Origin: VAZQ01 sp963817015
GTDB taxonomy: Bacteria > Pseudomonadota > Alphaproteobacteria > Rhizobiales > Xanthobacteraceae
Direction of reading: 5' to 3'
DNA length: 64,000 nt
NCBI GenBank assembly: GCA_963817015.1
Contig: CAWFMV010000019.1
Location: 992,001-1,056,000, forward strand
Part shown: positions 51,317 through 61,023 of the stretch, one piece after another
How the letters are laid out: every line of letters starts with the position of its first letter
Numbering within the stretch: the first letter of the stretch is position 1
Notes under the pieces: generated by a model
The model's database searches: none
Seen by the model: only the letters and a program-made list of their open reading frames with translations
Told to the model about the DNA's origin: nothing
Program-made: the position numbers and the translations under genes

Positions 51317-52018
51317 TTAGCTGCGCTTGCGCACGGTGCGCTGCTCGATCTTCTTCTGAGCGTTGGGCACATGCACGATGCGCTGCACATAAACGCCAGG
51401 GGTGATGATGTGGTCGGCCTCGATCTGTCCGGGCTCGACCAGATGCTCGACCTCCGCGATCGTGATGCGTCCGGCGGTTGCCATCATCGGATTGAAATTG
51501 CGCGCAGTTTTTCGGTAGACGAGATTGCCCTCGGTGTCGGCTTTCCAGGCGTGCACGATCGCGAGATCGGCGACGATCCCGCGCTCCATGATGTAGTGCT
51601 CGCCGTCGAACTCGCGCACATCCTTGCCTTCGCCGATCATGGTGCCGTAGCCGGTCTTGGTGAAGAAGGCCGGGATGCCGGCGCCACCGGCGCGGATGCG
51701 CTCGGCCAACGTGCCCTGCGGGTTGAACTCGATCTCGAGCACACCGGCGAGATACTGCTCGGCGAACAGCTTGTTCTCGCCCACATACGACGAGATCATC
51801 TTCTTGACCTGGCGGGTCTCCAGCAGGAGCCCGAGCCCGGCGCCGTCGATGCCGGCATTGTTGGAGACGAACGTGAGGTTCTTCACGCCGGAGTCGCGAA
51901 TAGCCAGGATCAGGGTTTCCGGGATGCCACAGAGACCGAAGCCGCCGGCCATGATGGTCATGCCGTCCTTCAACTGTCCGGCAAGTGCCGACTTGGCGTC
52001 GGGATAGACCTTCTTCAC
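51317..52018 (-). CDS. scoA: 3-oxoacid CoA-transferase subunit A
   Basis: A 233-residue alpha subunit. The start is non-ATG: GTG at 52018 (VKKVYPDAKSALAGQLKDGM) or the adjoining TTG. Signature GGFGLCGIPETLI with the glycine-rich CoA loop, then NNAGIDGAGLGLLLETRQVK and a FFTKTGYGTMIGEGKDVREF segment. Stops 11 bp before scoB; the two make an operon. The reading frame upstream of the start is not conserved. Confidence 0.94.
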   Translation of the reverse strand: MKKVYPDAKSALAGQLKDGMTIMAGGFGLCGIPETLILAIRDSGVKNLTFVSNNAGIDGAGLGLLLETRQVKKMISSYVGENKLFAEQYLAGVLEIEFNPQGTLAERIRAGGAGIPAFFTKTGYGTMIGEGKDVREFDGEHYIMERGIVADLAIVHAWKADTEGNLVYRKTARNFNPMMATAGRITIAEVEHLVEPGQIEADHIITPGVYVQRIVHVPNAQKKIEQRTVRKRS

Positions 52019-52230
52019 CAAAGTTCTCCGCCCGTTAGGGTCATGGACGTGGGAAGGCGCCGGTCCCGGCGGCCGGCCCATTTGGTTCTGTAGCGCGCGG
52101 ATGCGGGCGCCGCAATCGTGGCGTTCGGGCTCCCGAAGGGCGCGGGTTGGTGGCCCGCCGGGCGACAGTTGGCCGCTGCAATGATAGGGTTGGCCAAAGC
52201 CGAAGATCACAATCCGCGCGGGAGGGTGGT

Positions 52231-53201
52231 ATGCATCCGCTGAAGATTTTGGCACTGGTCGCACCGCTAGTGGGCATCCTGGTCGCGCCAGCGCAGGCGG
52301 CCGAATATCCGGAGCGCACCATCACGGTCATCGTTCCGTTCCCGCCCGGCGGCGCGTCGGACGCGACCGCGCGCGTGGTCACCGCGAAGCTCGCCGAGCG
52401 CCTTGGGCAGACGGTCATTATCGACAACCGCGCCGGTGCCAACGGCGCGCTTGGCTCGGTGGCCCTGAAGCAGACGAAGCCTGACGGTTATACGCTTCTG
52501 GTTGGCTCGATCGGCGTCTTCGCGATCAATCCGGCGCTGTTCAAGGATCTGCGATACGATCCGCAGAAGGATTTCGATCTGCTCACGGTCGCGGTGCGCA
52601 CGCCCAATGTGCTGGTGGCGAATCCGGCCTTTCCGGTGAACAGCGTTCGCGAGCTGATCGAGCATCTCAAGAAAATCCCGACAAGGTCACGTTTGCATCC
52701 TCCGGCACGGGCTCGTCCGACCATCTGACCGCCGCGCTGTTCTGGCAGAAGACGGGCACCACGGGAATTCATGTGCCGTATCGTGGCGGCGGGCCGGCGA
52801 TCAACGATCTCGTGGCCGGTCACGCGAGCGTCTCGTTCCAGAATCTCGGCGCCATCGCAGAGCAGGTCCGAGCCGGAAAGCTCAAGGCGCTGGCGGTCAC
52901 CGGCGATCGACGTGCGGCGGCCTTGCCGGACGTTCCGACCATTGCGGAAGCCGGCGTGCCCGATTTGGAAGTCTATTCCTGGCAGGCCGTTGCGGCGCCC
53001 AAGGGCTTGCCGGCCGACATCAAGGCCAAGCTTGAAGCGGAATTTATCGCGTCGCTGAGAACGCCGGACGTCAAGGCACGCTTCGATCAGATTGGCTTCG
53101 ACGTGGTCGGCAATACGAGCGCGCAGTTCGCCGAATTCCTGGCGGCCGAGATCGCTCGCTGGAAGCTGGTGATCGAGACCGGCAAGATCACGGCTGAATA
53201 G
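52231..53201 (+). CDS. Bug-family periplasmic solute receptor (one apparent frameshift)
   Basis: Orphan TTT-type receptor of about 323 residues. Signal peptide to PAQAAEYP; TITVIVPFPPGGASDATARV, GQTVIIDNRAGANGALGSVA and LKQTKPDGYTLLVG follow. Near 52675 the frame breaks; LKK should continue as NPDKVTFASSGTGSSDHLTA, which lies in another frame to the stop at 53201. A missing A in AAGAAAATCCC explains it. Divergent from scoAB. The stop is followed at once by two inverted-repeat elements. Confidence 0.88.
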
Positions 53202-53203
53202 GC

Positions 53204-53279
53204 CCAGTGCCCCGCTTTCGAAGTTCGAGAACCGCCGCTGCAACCTCTTGCAGGAACTTCGGAAGCAAAGGGGCACTGG
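53204..53279. repeat. 76-bp inverted-repeat element, first of two
   Basis: Arms CCAGTGCCCC with CTTTCGAAGTTC at the left and the inverse GAACTTCGGAAGC with GGGGCACTGG at the right, a few mismatches. Begins 3 bp after the Bug receptor stop. The core AGTGCC and GAAGTTC are shared with the next element. Confidence 0.75.
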
Positions 53280-53292
53280 CAACTCTATGATT

Positions 53293-53370
53293 CTAGTGCC
53301 GCTTTTCGATTTGAAGTTCCTAACCGAGTTTGCCGCGACTGTTATAGGAACTTCAAATCGGCGGCACTAG
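53293..53370. repeat. 78-bp inverted-repeat element overlapping the 3' end of the iron permease gene
   Basis: Left arm CTAGTGCCGC, CGATTTGAAGTTCCTA; right arm TAGGAACTTCAAATCG, GCGGCACTAG. Arms are inverted with minor mismatches. The permease stop (53344-53342) lies inside the right arm, so its last residues (SAADLKFL) are encoded by the element. Confidence 0.8.
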
Positions 53371-55070
53371 CCTCAGTCCGATCCTGCGCCATCCCGATCT
53401 CGGCGCTACGCGTGATGTAGATCACGGGCAGGATCCCGACCGCCACGATCATGAGAGCGGCGAGTGCGCCGTCCTCGAAGCTGCCGCGGGTAGCGAACTG
53501 ATAGATGTAGGTCGATAGCGTTTCGACGTTGAGGGGGCGTAACAGCAGCGTTGCCGGCAATTCCTTCAGGCAGTCGACGAAGACGAGCAGCGCCGCGCCA
53601 AACATCGCCGGTCGTGCCAGCGGCAGGTGGATCGTGAGCGCGAGCTTGAGGGGGCCAGCGCCGAGCAGGCGCGCGATGTCATCGAACTCGGTCGCGATGC
53701 GTGCAAAGCCAGCTTGCGCGAAGCCGATCGCAATGGCGAGGAAACGGATCACGTAGGCGAGGACGACGGCTGCCACCGAGCCAGCCAGCAGCAGGCCGAT
53801 GCCGCTGCCGCCGAACAGCCGCGCGACTGCGTTCATGACCTCGTCGACGAGCACCAGCGGCGACAATAGCCCGAGCGCAAGCACCGTTCCCGGCACCGCG
53901 TAGCCAATGCCGGCAATGTTCACGCTTGCGGCAATCACGCTGGCGCGCAAATAGCGCTCCGCCGCCACTGCCAGGAAACCCAGCACCAGCGTGATCACGG
54001 TGGCGGCACTCGCGAGCCCGACCGTGGTCAGAGCATGGCGCAGTAGCTCGCCATCGAAGGCATGGGCGCGGCCGATCGCTTCGTGCAGCAGAAAGCCCGA
54101 CGGCAGCAGGAAGCCCAGGATCACTGGGATCAAGCACAACGCAAGTGCCATCCAGCGAGCCGCCCCGCTAAGCCTTATACGCGAGCTGACTCGTGCGCCC
54201 TGCTGAGTGAGTGCGGAAAATTGTCTGTTGCGCCGCCCGTAGCGCTCGAGCGCGATCAGAAGGACGACGATCACGAGCATGAAGCAGGCCAACTGAGCGG
54301 CGCCCGCAAGGCTGCCGCGGTTGAGCCAGGTGGTGAAGATCGACAGCGTGAGCGTCGGCACCCCGAGATATTCGCTGGCGCCGATATCGTTGAGCGTCTC
54401 AAGCAGCGCAAGCGCAACGCCGACCGCGATGGCGGGCCGCGCCAGCGGCAGCGTGATCCGCAGCGCGATCTCCCACGGCCGCGCGCCGAGCATGCGTGCC
54501 GCCTCGACAGTATTGGGCACCTTGAGTTTGCAGCATCGCGCGTGTGGCAAGATAGACGTAAGGGTAGAGCACGAACCCGATCACAACGATCGCGCCGCCG
54601 AGCGAGCGAACATTGGGGAACCAGTAGTCGGCTGCGGAGCGCCAGCCGGTGACTGCGCGCAGCGCCGATTGCAATGGCCCGAACGGGCCGAGGAAGTCGG
54701 CATAGACATAGGCCACGATGTAGGTCGGGATCGCCAGCGGCAGCGGCAACAGCCAGGTGAGGGCGCGGCGGCCGGGGAACTCGAACGTGGTCACGACCCA
54801 GGCGGTGCCGACGCCGACCACGATCGTGACCAGCGCGACCCCGCCGAGGAGGAGCGCGGTCTGCAACAGCGCGAACGGCAACACATAGCGCGCGAGATGG
54901 CTCCAGAGGTCACCGGTGTCGGCAAAGGCGAGCGCAATCAGGCTTGCGAGCGGCGCCAGTGCCAGGAGAGCAGCGAGGACCGCGACGCTTGCGATCGCGG
55001 CCCGCGCCGGGCGCAGATGCGAACGGGCCGGCCACCGCAGTGGCTGGCCCGTAAATTTGGTAGCGATCAT
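53342..55070 (-). CDS. Fe3+-type ABC transporter permease, FbpB-like (one apparent frameshift)
   Basis: A two-domain permease of about 575 residues, typical of FbpB/SfuB/ThiP. First frame: MIATKFTGQPLRWPARSHLR, membrane segments, and PTYIVAYVYADFLGPFGPLQ. At about 54530 the frame shifts; VPNTVEAARMLGARPWEIAL, RITLPLARPAIAVG is the first EAA loop and continues through the second half (EFDDIARLLGAGPLKLALTI, HLPLARPA, second EAA loop). One extra G after CTCAAG explains the break. The C-terminus is encoded by an inverted repeat. No ATPase gene is adjacent. Confidence 0.88.
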
Positions 55071-55135
55071 GAAGTCTTGGCCGGCGCGTTTCGATCCAGG
55101 GTCCGGTTGCCACGCTGCCTGCGTCTTGCGTCAGA

Positions 55136-56170
55136 TCACTGATCGAAGCCGACCTTGTCCACCAGATCGGCGGCCTTACGCTTGTGATCGGCGATCTTGG
55201 ACAGCGGCAGCGTATCCGCCTTGAGTGTGCCGTAGCCTGCGATCGTCGGGTTGATCGCGATGCCCGGGCGCACCGGATACTCGTAGTTGACGTCGGCATA
55301 CATGTGCTGCGCCGTATCCCCGACCAGCCACTCGGCGAGCTTGAGCGCGTTGGCCTTGTTCGGCGCGTGGCGGGCGAGCACCACGCCTGAGAGGTTCACG
55401 TGGGTGCCGCCGTCCTTGAAGGTCGACAGAACCACCCGCGTTGCCTCCGCCCAGGGCTTGCGGTCGGCTTCCTTGTTGAGCATCAGCGCCCAATAGTAGG
55501 TGTTGGCAATTCCGAGATCGCACTTGCCGGCCGCGATGTCGCGCGCGGTTTCGCGATCGCCGCCGGAGGGCTTCTGCGCCAGATTGGCCTTGAGCCCGCG
55601 CAGCCATTGCTCGGTCGCGGCTTCGCCGTGATGGGCGAGGTAGGCCGCGAACAGCGCATTGTTGTAGATGTATTGCCCGGAGCGAATGCAGATCTTGCCC
55701 TTCCACTTCGGCTCGGCCAGCTCTTCGTAGGTGATCGCGTTCTCTTTCACGCGCTCCTTGGAAGCGTAGACGATGCGCGCGCGCATCGAGATGCCGTACC
55801 AGTGGCCTTCCGGGTCGCGATATTGCGGCGCCACGGCTTTGTCGAGCACGTCCGATTTGATCGGCTGGGTGATCCCGGCGCGCACCGCTTCCTCGATGCG
55901 TCCGATATCGACCGTGAGCAGCAGATCGGCCGGGCTGTTCGCGCCTTCGGTCTTGATGCGCTGCTCGAGCCCGGAGCTCGCGGAGATCACGTTGACCTTG
56001 ATGCCGGTGTCCTTGGTGAAGGCATCGAACATCGGTTGGATCAGTCCGCGCTCGCGATACGTATAGACGTTGACCTCGCCCGATTGGGCAAACGCTGGCA
56101 TTGCGAGCGCGACCAACGCTGTCGCGGCATATGCGGTACGGGAGAGCGCGCGCCGACAGGATGCAGTCAT
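55136..56170 (-). CDS. Fe3+-type ABC transporter substrate-binding protein
   Basis: A 344-residue periplasmic binding protein of the FbpA/FutA type. Start ATG 56170 with GAGAGG upstream; signal peptide to about PAFAQS. GEVNVYTYRERGLIQPMFDA opens the mature protein; SMRARIVYASKERVKENAIT, WKGKICIRSGQYIYNNALFA, and the pair of Tyr in GIANTYYWALMLNKEADRKP fit the Tyr ligands that hold Fe3+. It lies 65 bp upstream of the permease gene. Confidence 0.92.
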   Translation of the reverse strand: MTASCRRALSRTAYAATALVALAMPAFAQSGEVNVYTYRERGLIQPMFDAFTKDTGIKVNVISASSGLEQRIKTEGANSPADLLLTVDIGRIEEAVRAGITQPIKSDVLDKAVAPQYRDPEGHWYGISMRARIVYASKERVKENAITYEELAEPKWKGKICIRSGQYIYNNALFAAYLAHHGEAATEQWLRGLKANLAQKPSGGDRETARDIAAGKCDLGIANTYYWALMLNKEADRKPWAEATRVVLSTFKDGGTHVNLSGVVLARHAPNKANALKLAEWLVGDTAQHMYADVNYEYPVRPGIAINPTIAGYGTLKADTLPLSKIADHKRKAADLVDKVGFDQ

Positions 56171-56184
56171 TGAAACCTCTCCAC

Positions 56185-56214
56185 GACTTGGCTGATGAAG
56201 ACTTGGCTGATGAA
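56185..56214. repeat. Tandem 15-bp duplication in the leader of the iron-binding protein gene
   Basis: GACTTGGCTGATGAA occurs twice in a row, 15 bp upstream of the ATG at 56170 on the opposite strand. Likely a slippage duplication in the 5' leader. Confidence 0.75.
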
Positions 56215-56324
56215 GCACCGCCCAGCGGCACGCGTGCGTGCTGTTGGCCGCGGGCATGTTTATTATCTGTTTACGTACGCAGCCGGAGAATCGTGGTCAA
56301 TGAGTTCGCTTTTCGCATCAAATG

Positions 56325-56342
56325 CTTAGAAGAATTCCAAAG
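56325..56342. promoter_or_regulatory. Irr-box-like dyad upstream of the iron-binding protein gene
   Basis: CTTAGAAGAATTCCAAAG resembles the iron control element bound by Irr in rhizobia (TTAGAA and an inverted half spaced by a few bases). It is about 155 bp upstream of the iron receptor start. The match is imperfect and judged by eye; the flanks 56215-56519 hold no gene. Confidence 0.35.
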
Positions 56343-56519
56343 TCCTGGTCGAGGTCCTTGATTTACGTACAAATGCGTTGCCGGTTGTGACGGGATCGCG
56401 CACGCCGTTCGGTGATGCGCGACTGTATGGCGCAGGCCAGCGGCCTGCACCGCGACAGCGTCTGGTGGATAGCAAACAGGCGACAGCGCGGTAGGCGTGA
56501 GCCGCTCCTGGGCGTCACC

Positions 56520-57263
56520 TCATCGCATGGTCACGCGCGGACCGGTTCGCAGCGAGGCGATCTCCGCGATCATCTTCTTGATGATGGCGCGCCCGAACGA
56601 CTGGAAATCCTCTGCCACCATGACGAAGGCACCGGGACCACCGATGACGTTCTCGCGATAGTAGGCCTCGAGCCCGCCGGGCGGATTGGTGTGCTCGGCG
56701 TTCCAGGGCATCTGGCGCTCGCTCAGGATCACGAGCCCGTTGATCACGATGCCCTTGGCCAAGGCTTCGTCGCGGGCGAGGCGCACCTCGCGACCAGCAT
56801 TGTTGGTGCCATCGCCCGACACGTCGATGGTTCGGCGCGGCGCCTCGAATGGTGCCTTGGCCAGTTGCGCGGCTGAGAAGTCGATCCCGCCGCTGATCGA
56901 GGTGCGGTCGGCGAACGAGCGTGGCAGCTCGACCAGCTGGTCGCCGAACTTGCGGGCGGTGGCGGGACCGTCGACCACGGTCCAGTCGATCACGAGCTTC
57001 TGGGCGCCGTAGCCCGACCACTCGACAAAGGAGAGCGCGATCTTCCCATTGGGTCCCGACTTGATGGCGTCGAGCACCTGCGAGTTCGAGACCGCCGAGG
57101 CATAGCCCTCGCGCTGCAGCAGGAACTTGGGATGATCGACGCTGCGTGAGACGTCGGAGGAGAGCACGAGGAGGAGGTCGACCTGCTCGACGGCGAACGC
57201 TGCTGGGATCGCAAGCAAGGTCAGCGCGATCAGCGCGGCGGCAGTGCGAATAAAATTGATCAT
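56520..57263 (-). CDS. DUF1194 exported protein with a VWA-like fold
   Basis: A 247-residue exported protein. Start MINFIRTAAALIALTLLAIP at 57263 with GGAAGG upstream; cleavage near FAVEQ. Pattern VDLLLVLSSDVSRSVDHPKF has a D-x-S-x-S metal site as in von Willebrand A domains; RTSISGGIDFSAAQL and RTIDVSGDGTNNAGREV supply further metal-site residues. Typical DUF1194 ending (FGRAIIKKMIAEIA). Function not established. Confidence 0.87.
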   Translation of the reverse strand: MINFIRTAAALIALTLLAIPAAFAVEQVDLLLVLSSDVSRSVDHPKFLLQREGYASAVSNSQVLDAIKSGPNGKIALSFVEWSGYGAQKLVIDWTVVDGPATARKFGDQLVELPRSFADRTSISGGIDFSAAQLAKAPFEAPRRTIDVSGDGTNNAGREVRLARDEALAKGIVINGLVILSERQMPWNAEHTNPPGGLEAYYRENVIGGPGAFVMVAEDFQSFGRAIIKKMIAEIASLRTGPRVTMR

Positions 57264-57467
57264 GGCTGCCTTCCCGAGGAGAGCATGAAGCCAACACGGC
57301 GGCATGATTTGACGGCAATCCTAGCCGATTCCAGGGGGAAAGCGAATGGGTTTGCCCGACTTACATGGGCCGCGCGAACCGAGGTCGAATTGGGGCGGAA
57401 GCGGCGCGGTATTGGCCGATCGGGCATGCGTTCCGGACGGATCCCGCGCCGGATTTTTATGCCGCAA

Positions 57468-57878
57468 TTACTCCGGCTTGAAGTTCAGCGCCACGCCATT
57501 GATGCAATAGCGCAGATGCGTGGGCGGTGGTCCGTCCTCGAACACATGACCGAGATGGCTGCCGCAGCGGCTGCAGTGCACTTCCGTGCGCGCCATGCCG
57601 AAGCTGCGGTCGCTCGTGGTCTCGGTCGAGCCCGGAACCGGATCGTTGAAGCTCGGCCAGCCGGTGCCACTCTCGAACTTGGTCTTGGAGACGAACAGCG
57701 GCTGCTCGCAGCCGGCGCAGGAGAAGGCGCCGGCACGCTTCTCGTAGTTGAGCGCGCAGCTGCCGGGCGCCTCGGTGCCGTGCCGGCGCATGATCGCATA
57801 TTGCTCGGGCGTCAGCAGACGGCGCCATTCCTCGTCGGTGCGGGTGACCGGATAGGTCTTGGTGTCGGTGGTGGCCAT
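57468..57878 (-). CDS. msrB: Peptide-methionine (R)-S-oxide reductase MsrB
   Basis: A 136-residue enzyme that repairs methionine-R-sulfoxide in proteins. Start MATTDTKTYPVTRTDEEWRR. Zinc Cys pairs CAGC and CSRC, catalytic Cys in LRYCINGVALNF, and GTGWPSFNDPVPGS with the conserved Trp. GHVFEDGPPPTHLRYC is the signature. All residues needed are present. Short leader upstream of ATG 57878. Confidence 0.96.
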   Translation of the reverse strand: MATTDTKTYPVTRTDEEWRRLLTPEQYAIMRRHGTEAPGSCALNYEKRAGAFSCAGCEQPLFVSKTKFESGTGWPSFNDPVPGSTETTSDRSFGMARTEVHCSRCGSHLGHVFEDGPPPTHLRYCINGVALNFKPE

Positions 57879-57929
57879 GGGGGTCCTCGCTTGATCCAAC
57901 AGCAATATAGGTTCGCGCAGCGCGAATGT

Positions 57930-58892
57930 TTAGTTGCTGCCGGTCTGCTCCAAGATCGGTTTCCACATCCGCTGCTCGCCATGAATGAAGGCGGTGACCT
58001 CGGCGGGCGCCATCGGCCGATTGAAGCGGCCGAGCCCGACCAGCCGCTGGTTGACGGCGGGATCGGTGAGCGCCTTGGCAAGGTCGTCGCTGATCTTGCG
58101 CACGAGCGGCTCGGGCGTGCCGGCGGGCGCGACCATGACCTGCCAGCCCGACGCCGCGAAGCCGGGCAAGGTTTCCGCGACCGTCGGCAGGTTGGGATGG
58201 TCCGGCATGCGCTCGGGTGACGCGACTGCGAGCGGCTTGATGGTGCCGGCTTCGATGGCGCCGGCCACGCCGGAATAGGCCTCTATCACCAGCGGCACGC
58301 GTCCGCCCAGGACGTCGCTGAGCACCTGGGCGGTGCCGCCCGAATAAGGAATCATGAGGAGCTTGATGCCGGCGCGGCTGGCGAGCAGCTCACCAGTGAG
58401 ATGAGTGAGCCGGCCGCGACCGTTGGTGCCGTAGATGAGCTCACCGGGGCGCCGCTTGGCGAGCGCGATCAGCTCGGGAAGCGTCGAGACGCCGAGCCAG
58501 GGAGCAGCCGAGATGAACATCGGTGCGCCGCCGAGGAAGCCGACCGGCGCAAAGTCGCGCGGGATCTCGATCGGCAGGTTCGCGGCAGCGCCCGGCGGCG
58601 CCACGAAGGTCGAGAGCGCGGGAATAAACAGCGTGTAACCATCAGGAGGAGAACCGGCCGCAAGCCGAACCGCGATCGAGCCGCCGGCGCCGGGCTGATT
58701 GACCGGGAGCACCTGCTGTCCCCAGATTTGCGTGAGCCGGTCCGCGATGACGCGCAGGACCACGTCGACGGCGCTGCCGGGCGCCGAGTCGGTGATGATC
58801 TTGACCGGGCGGGCGGGAAAGTCCTGGGCAGAGGCGGGCATTGCTGCGATCAGCGCCAGGCAGAAGCTGGCCACGACACGGTGAATGCGCAT
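57930..58892 (-). CDS. Bug-family periplasmic solute receptor
   Basis: A 320-residue orphan TTT-type receptor, complete. ATG 58892 follows GGGAGGACCAC; signal peptide to PASAQD. FPARPVKIITDSAPGSAVDV, LPVNQPGAGGSIAVRLAAGS, PPDGYTLFIP and LIYGTNGRGRLTHLTGELLA match the family. Lies 51 bp upstream of msrB. No tctAB partner. The ligand cannot be inferred. Confidence 0.9.
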   Translation of the reverse strand: MRIHRVVASFCLALIAAMPASAQDFPARPVKIITDSAPGSAVDVVLRVIADRLTQIWGQQVLPVNQPGAGGSIAVRLAAGSPPDGYTLFIPALSTFVAPPGAAANLPIEIPRDFAPVGFLGGAPMFISAAPWLGVSTLPELIALAKRRPGELIYGTNGRGRLTHLTGELLASRAGIKLLMIPYSGGTAQVLSDVLGGRVPLVIEAYSGVAGAIEAGTIKPLAVASPERMPDHPNLPTVAETLPGFAASGWQVMVAPAGTPEPLVRKISDDLAKALTDPAVNQRLVGLGRFNRPMAPAEVTAFIHGEQRMWKPILEQTGSN

Positions 58893-59321
58893 GTGGTCCT
58901 CCCATCTCTTCTTGTCGTCTTGCGCGAGCTTTCGCCGGGTTTGCGCGCAGTATCTTGCCTCTAATGTGTTGGCGCATCTTACTCTTTGATATCTGCTCCG
59001 TCCCGGCGCCTCCGGTCGCGCTCGCAGCCCCAGATCGGAGCAACTCTCGCGATGTAATGTCACGGTTAGTCAAATTTGGAGTCCGTTCTTGATTTGCGAG
59101 GTTGGTCTGTACGCATCGCTGTAGCGCCAATTCGCGCCAGAAGGTATTATAATATTCTTCCTTGCCGTGAGTACTTATGGCTCAGCATCGACATTGATCG
59201 AAACGTTGCGAATTGACCACAGGTTAATGGCATTACAAGTCGCCTGATCGAATGGCGATTGCGCTCGCCGCCTTCAGTCCACTAACTGTGCACGGCTCGG
59301 TCGGGGGACTGAGGGGACTTT
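58893..59321. other. Intergenic region, no gene recognised
   Basis: About 430 bases between the Bug receptor start and the barrel remnant. The part 59100-59230 is AT-rich. It should contain the leftward receptor promoter. No repeat or RNA signal was seen. Confidence 0.4.
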
Positions 59322-59427
59322 GATGGTGAGACAATCGCACGTGGGCGAAGGTGCACTCGCGTCGGCTTCGGGGGGCGCCGATCTGCGGCCCGTGCACAGC
59401 CCGCTGCCAATCCGACCAATTCCCTGA
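59322..59427 (+). pseudogene. Remnant of a barrel-protein gene (N- and C-terminal ends fused)
   Basis: A short frame, MVRQSHVGEGALASASGGAD, then LRPVHSPLPIRPIP. ADLRPV equals the ADLQPV start of the mature barrel proteins downstream, and at the DNA level AGCCCGCTGCCAATCCGACC matches their 3' end (SPLANPT). The whole central barrel is missing. A terminator follows at 59491, as after the intact copies. Interpreted as a deleted fourth copy of the tandem array. Confidence 0.5.
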
Positions 59428-59490
59428 TGCGGGGCAAATAGGGAGCCATTAGGTCGAGCTTGTAAAGTTGTCTGAGAGACTGAGATCTTG

Positions 59491-59517
59491 GGCCGCCGAG
59501 AGGCGGCCTCTTTTTTT
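59491..59517 (+). terminator. Rho-independent terminator after the barrel remnant
   Basis: GGCCGCC/GGCGGCC stem with a GAGA loop, followed by TC and seven T. It has the same stem core as the terminators after the three downstream copies. Confidence 0.75.
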
Positions 59518-59844
59518 GGCGCGCCCCGCTCGACATCGTGAGTCCGCTGTCCTCGGTCGCCGAATCGCTTTTGTGTTTTTCCTGCAGCGAAGCAGTCTGC
59601 TCGTTCGATCTCTCCACATCGGAGAATTCGGTATGGTATTTTCTTGCAGTCAAGTGACCGCACGTAAATACCTTCAATGAATAATGCTTATACCTTGAGT
59701 GCAATCGCTGATGAAAATGTGCTCTCTCGACAACAGCGTGCCAGCAAATCAGCCAATCGGATGATCATTTGTTGCGCAGACGCGAACCACACCTTTAAGT
59801 GCGGACAGTCAGGTGGGGACCTGTCGTTGAAGAGGGAGTGGTCA

Positions 59845-60756
59845 ATGAAGTTGGGGAAGACTTGCGCCGGCGCTGTCGCTTTTTTTGCACTGGCATCGGT
59901 TGCTCATGCTGCCGATCTGCAGCCCGTGCTCAAGGCGCCGGCTGCTGTCGATCAGCAGGCGACCGGCTATGTCGAGGTGTACACCGGCTGGGCGAGAACG
60001 ACGTCGATTTCTTTGGGTCTGATCGTTTCAATGGCTGGGCGCTTGGCGGCGCCGGTCGCGGCAACTACTGGATAAGCCGTGACATGAGCGTGCAGGTGGA
60101 CGCGCAGGCGGAAGGCACATCCTATGACATTCCCTGGTAGCGGCGGTAATTTCTCGACCCACAGCTACCTTGCTGGCGGCCACCTGAGCTGGCGCAGTCC
60201 GCAGCAGTACCTGTTCGGGGTGTTTGGCGGCATTGGCGACGCTGGCGGTGGCTTTGGCTCTTCCCAGCGCTATGGCCTGGTCGGCGCCGAGGCGCAGTGG
60301 TACTGGCATCAGTTCACGTTGTACGGACAGGTCGGCTACGACACCACACTGTCAAGTAACGGTTTCTCGGACACCAATGCATGGTTCATCCGTGGCACTG
60401 GCCGTTACTTCATCAATCCGAACTTCATGCTCGAAGGCACGGTGATGTACGCGAACGGCAGCATCGACTTCAATCCCGGATCGGTTGATTTCGAAACGTG
60501 GACGTGGCAGGCGAAAGCGGAGTACCGTCTCCCGACCGCACCGTTCTCGGTCTACGCCAAATACCAGGGCTCGGAGACGAGCTATGATCGGTTCTCCGAC
60601 AAGGCGACCGATCACCGCGTGCTGCTAGGACTGAAGCTGCACATGGGTGACCGGACCTTGCAGCAGACCGATCGCGCTGGTGCAACACTTGACATCATCA
60701 GCCCCACCGCCAATCCGACCAGCCCGGTCATGACCGGGGCCGCCAGGTCCCGTTGA
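59845..60756 (+). CDS. Outer-membrane beta-barrel protein, copy A (two apparent frameshifts)
   Basis: First full-length member of the tandem array. Signal peptide MKLGKTCAGAVAFFALASVA ends at HAAD; LQPVLKAPAAVDQQATGYVE follows. The frame breaks near 59990 (then NDVDFFGSDRFNGWALGGAG) and again near 60133 (then PGSGGNFSTHSYLAGGHLSW), continuing to the stop at 60756. The joined product of about 304 residues has alternating amphipathic strands such as YLFGVFGGIGDAGG and ATDHRVLLGLKLHMGDRTLQ. Barrel of the Omp25-like or porin-like kind; function unknown. About 60-70% like copies B and C by eye. Confidence 0.78.
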
Positions 60757-60795
60757 GCCGTGACACGGCAAGGAACTCGCCGCTCGTGACGATCG

Positions 60796-60823
60796 AAGGG
60801 CCGCCCGAGGCGGCCCTTTTTCG
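60796..60823 (+). terminator. Rho-independent terminator after barrel copy A
   Basis: Perfect 10-bp stem AAGGGCCGCC/GGCGGCCCTT with a CGA loop, then TTT. A further GGGCCGCC hairpin lies near 60933-60966. Confidence 0.88.
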
Positions 60824-61023
60824 TTATTGCGGGTTCGACATGACGGGTCGCGCACCGTTCCGACATTGCCGAATCCTCTGTGCTCCAAGTGACGATCGTT
60901 CGACTTGGGATTTGCGCGGGCGTCTTGGAGCTTGGGCCGCCGAAAGGCGCCCTTTCTTGGCGGCCCAAGGCTTCAACATCGCTGCGGCGGTTGCTGAATC
61001 ACTCGTGTTTTCCTGCAACCAGC

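Noticed and set aside
59274..59704. Minus-strand frames of 129-140 codons over the barrel remnant
   Set aside because: They cross a strong plus-strand terminator and match nothing; the plus-strand remnant explains the sequence better.
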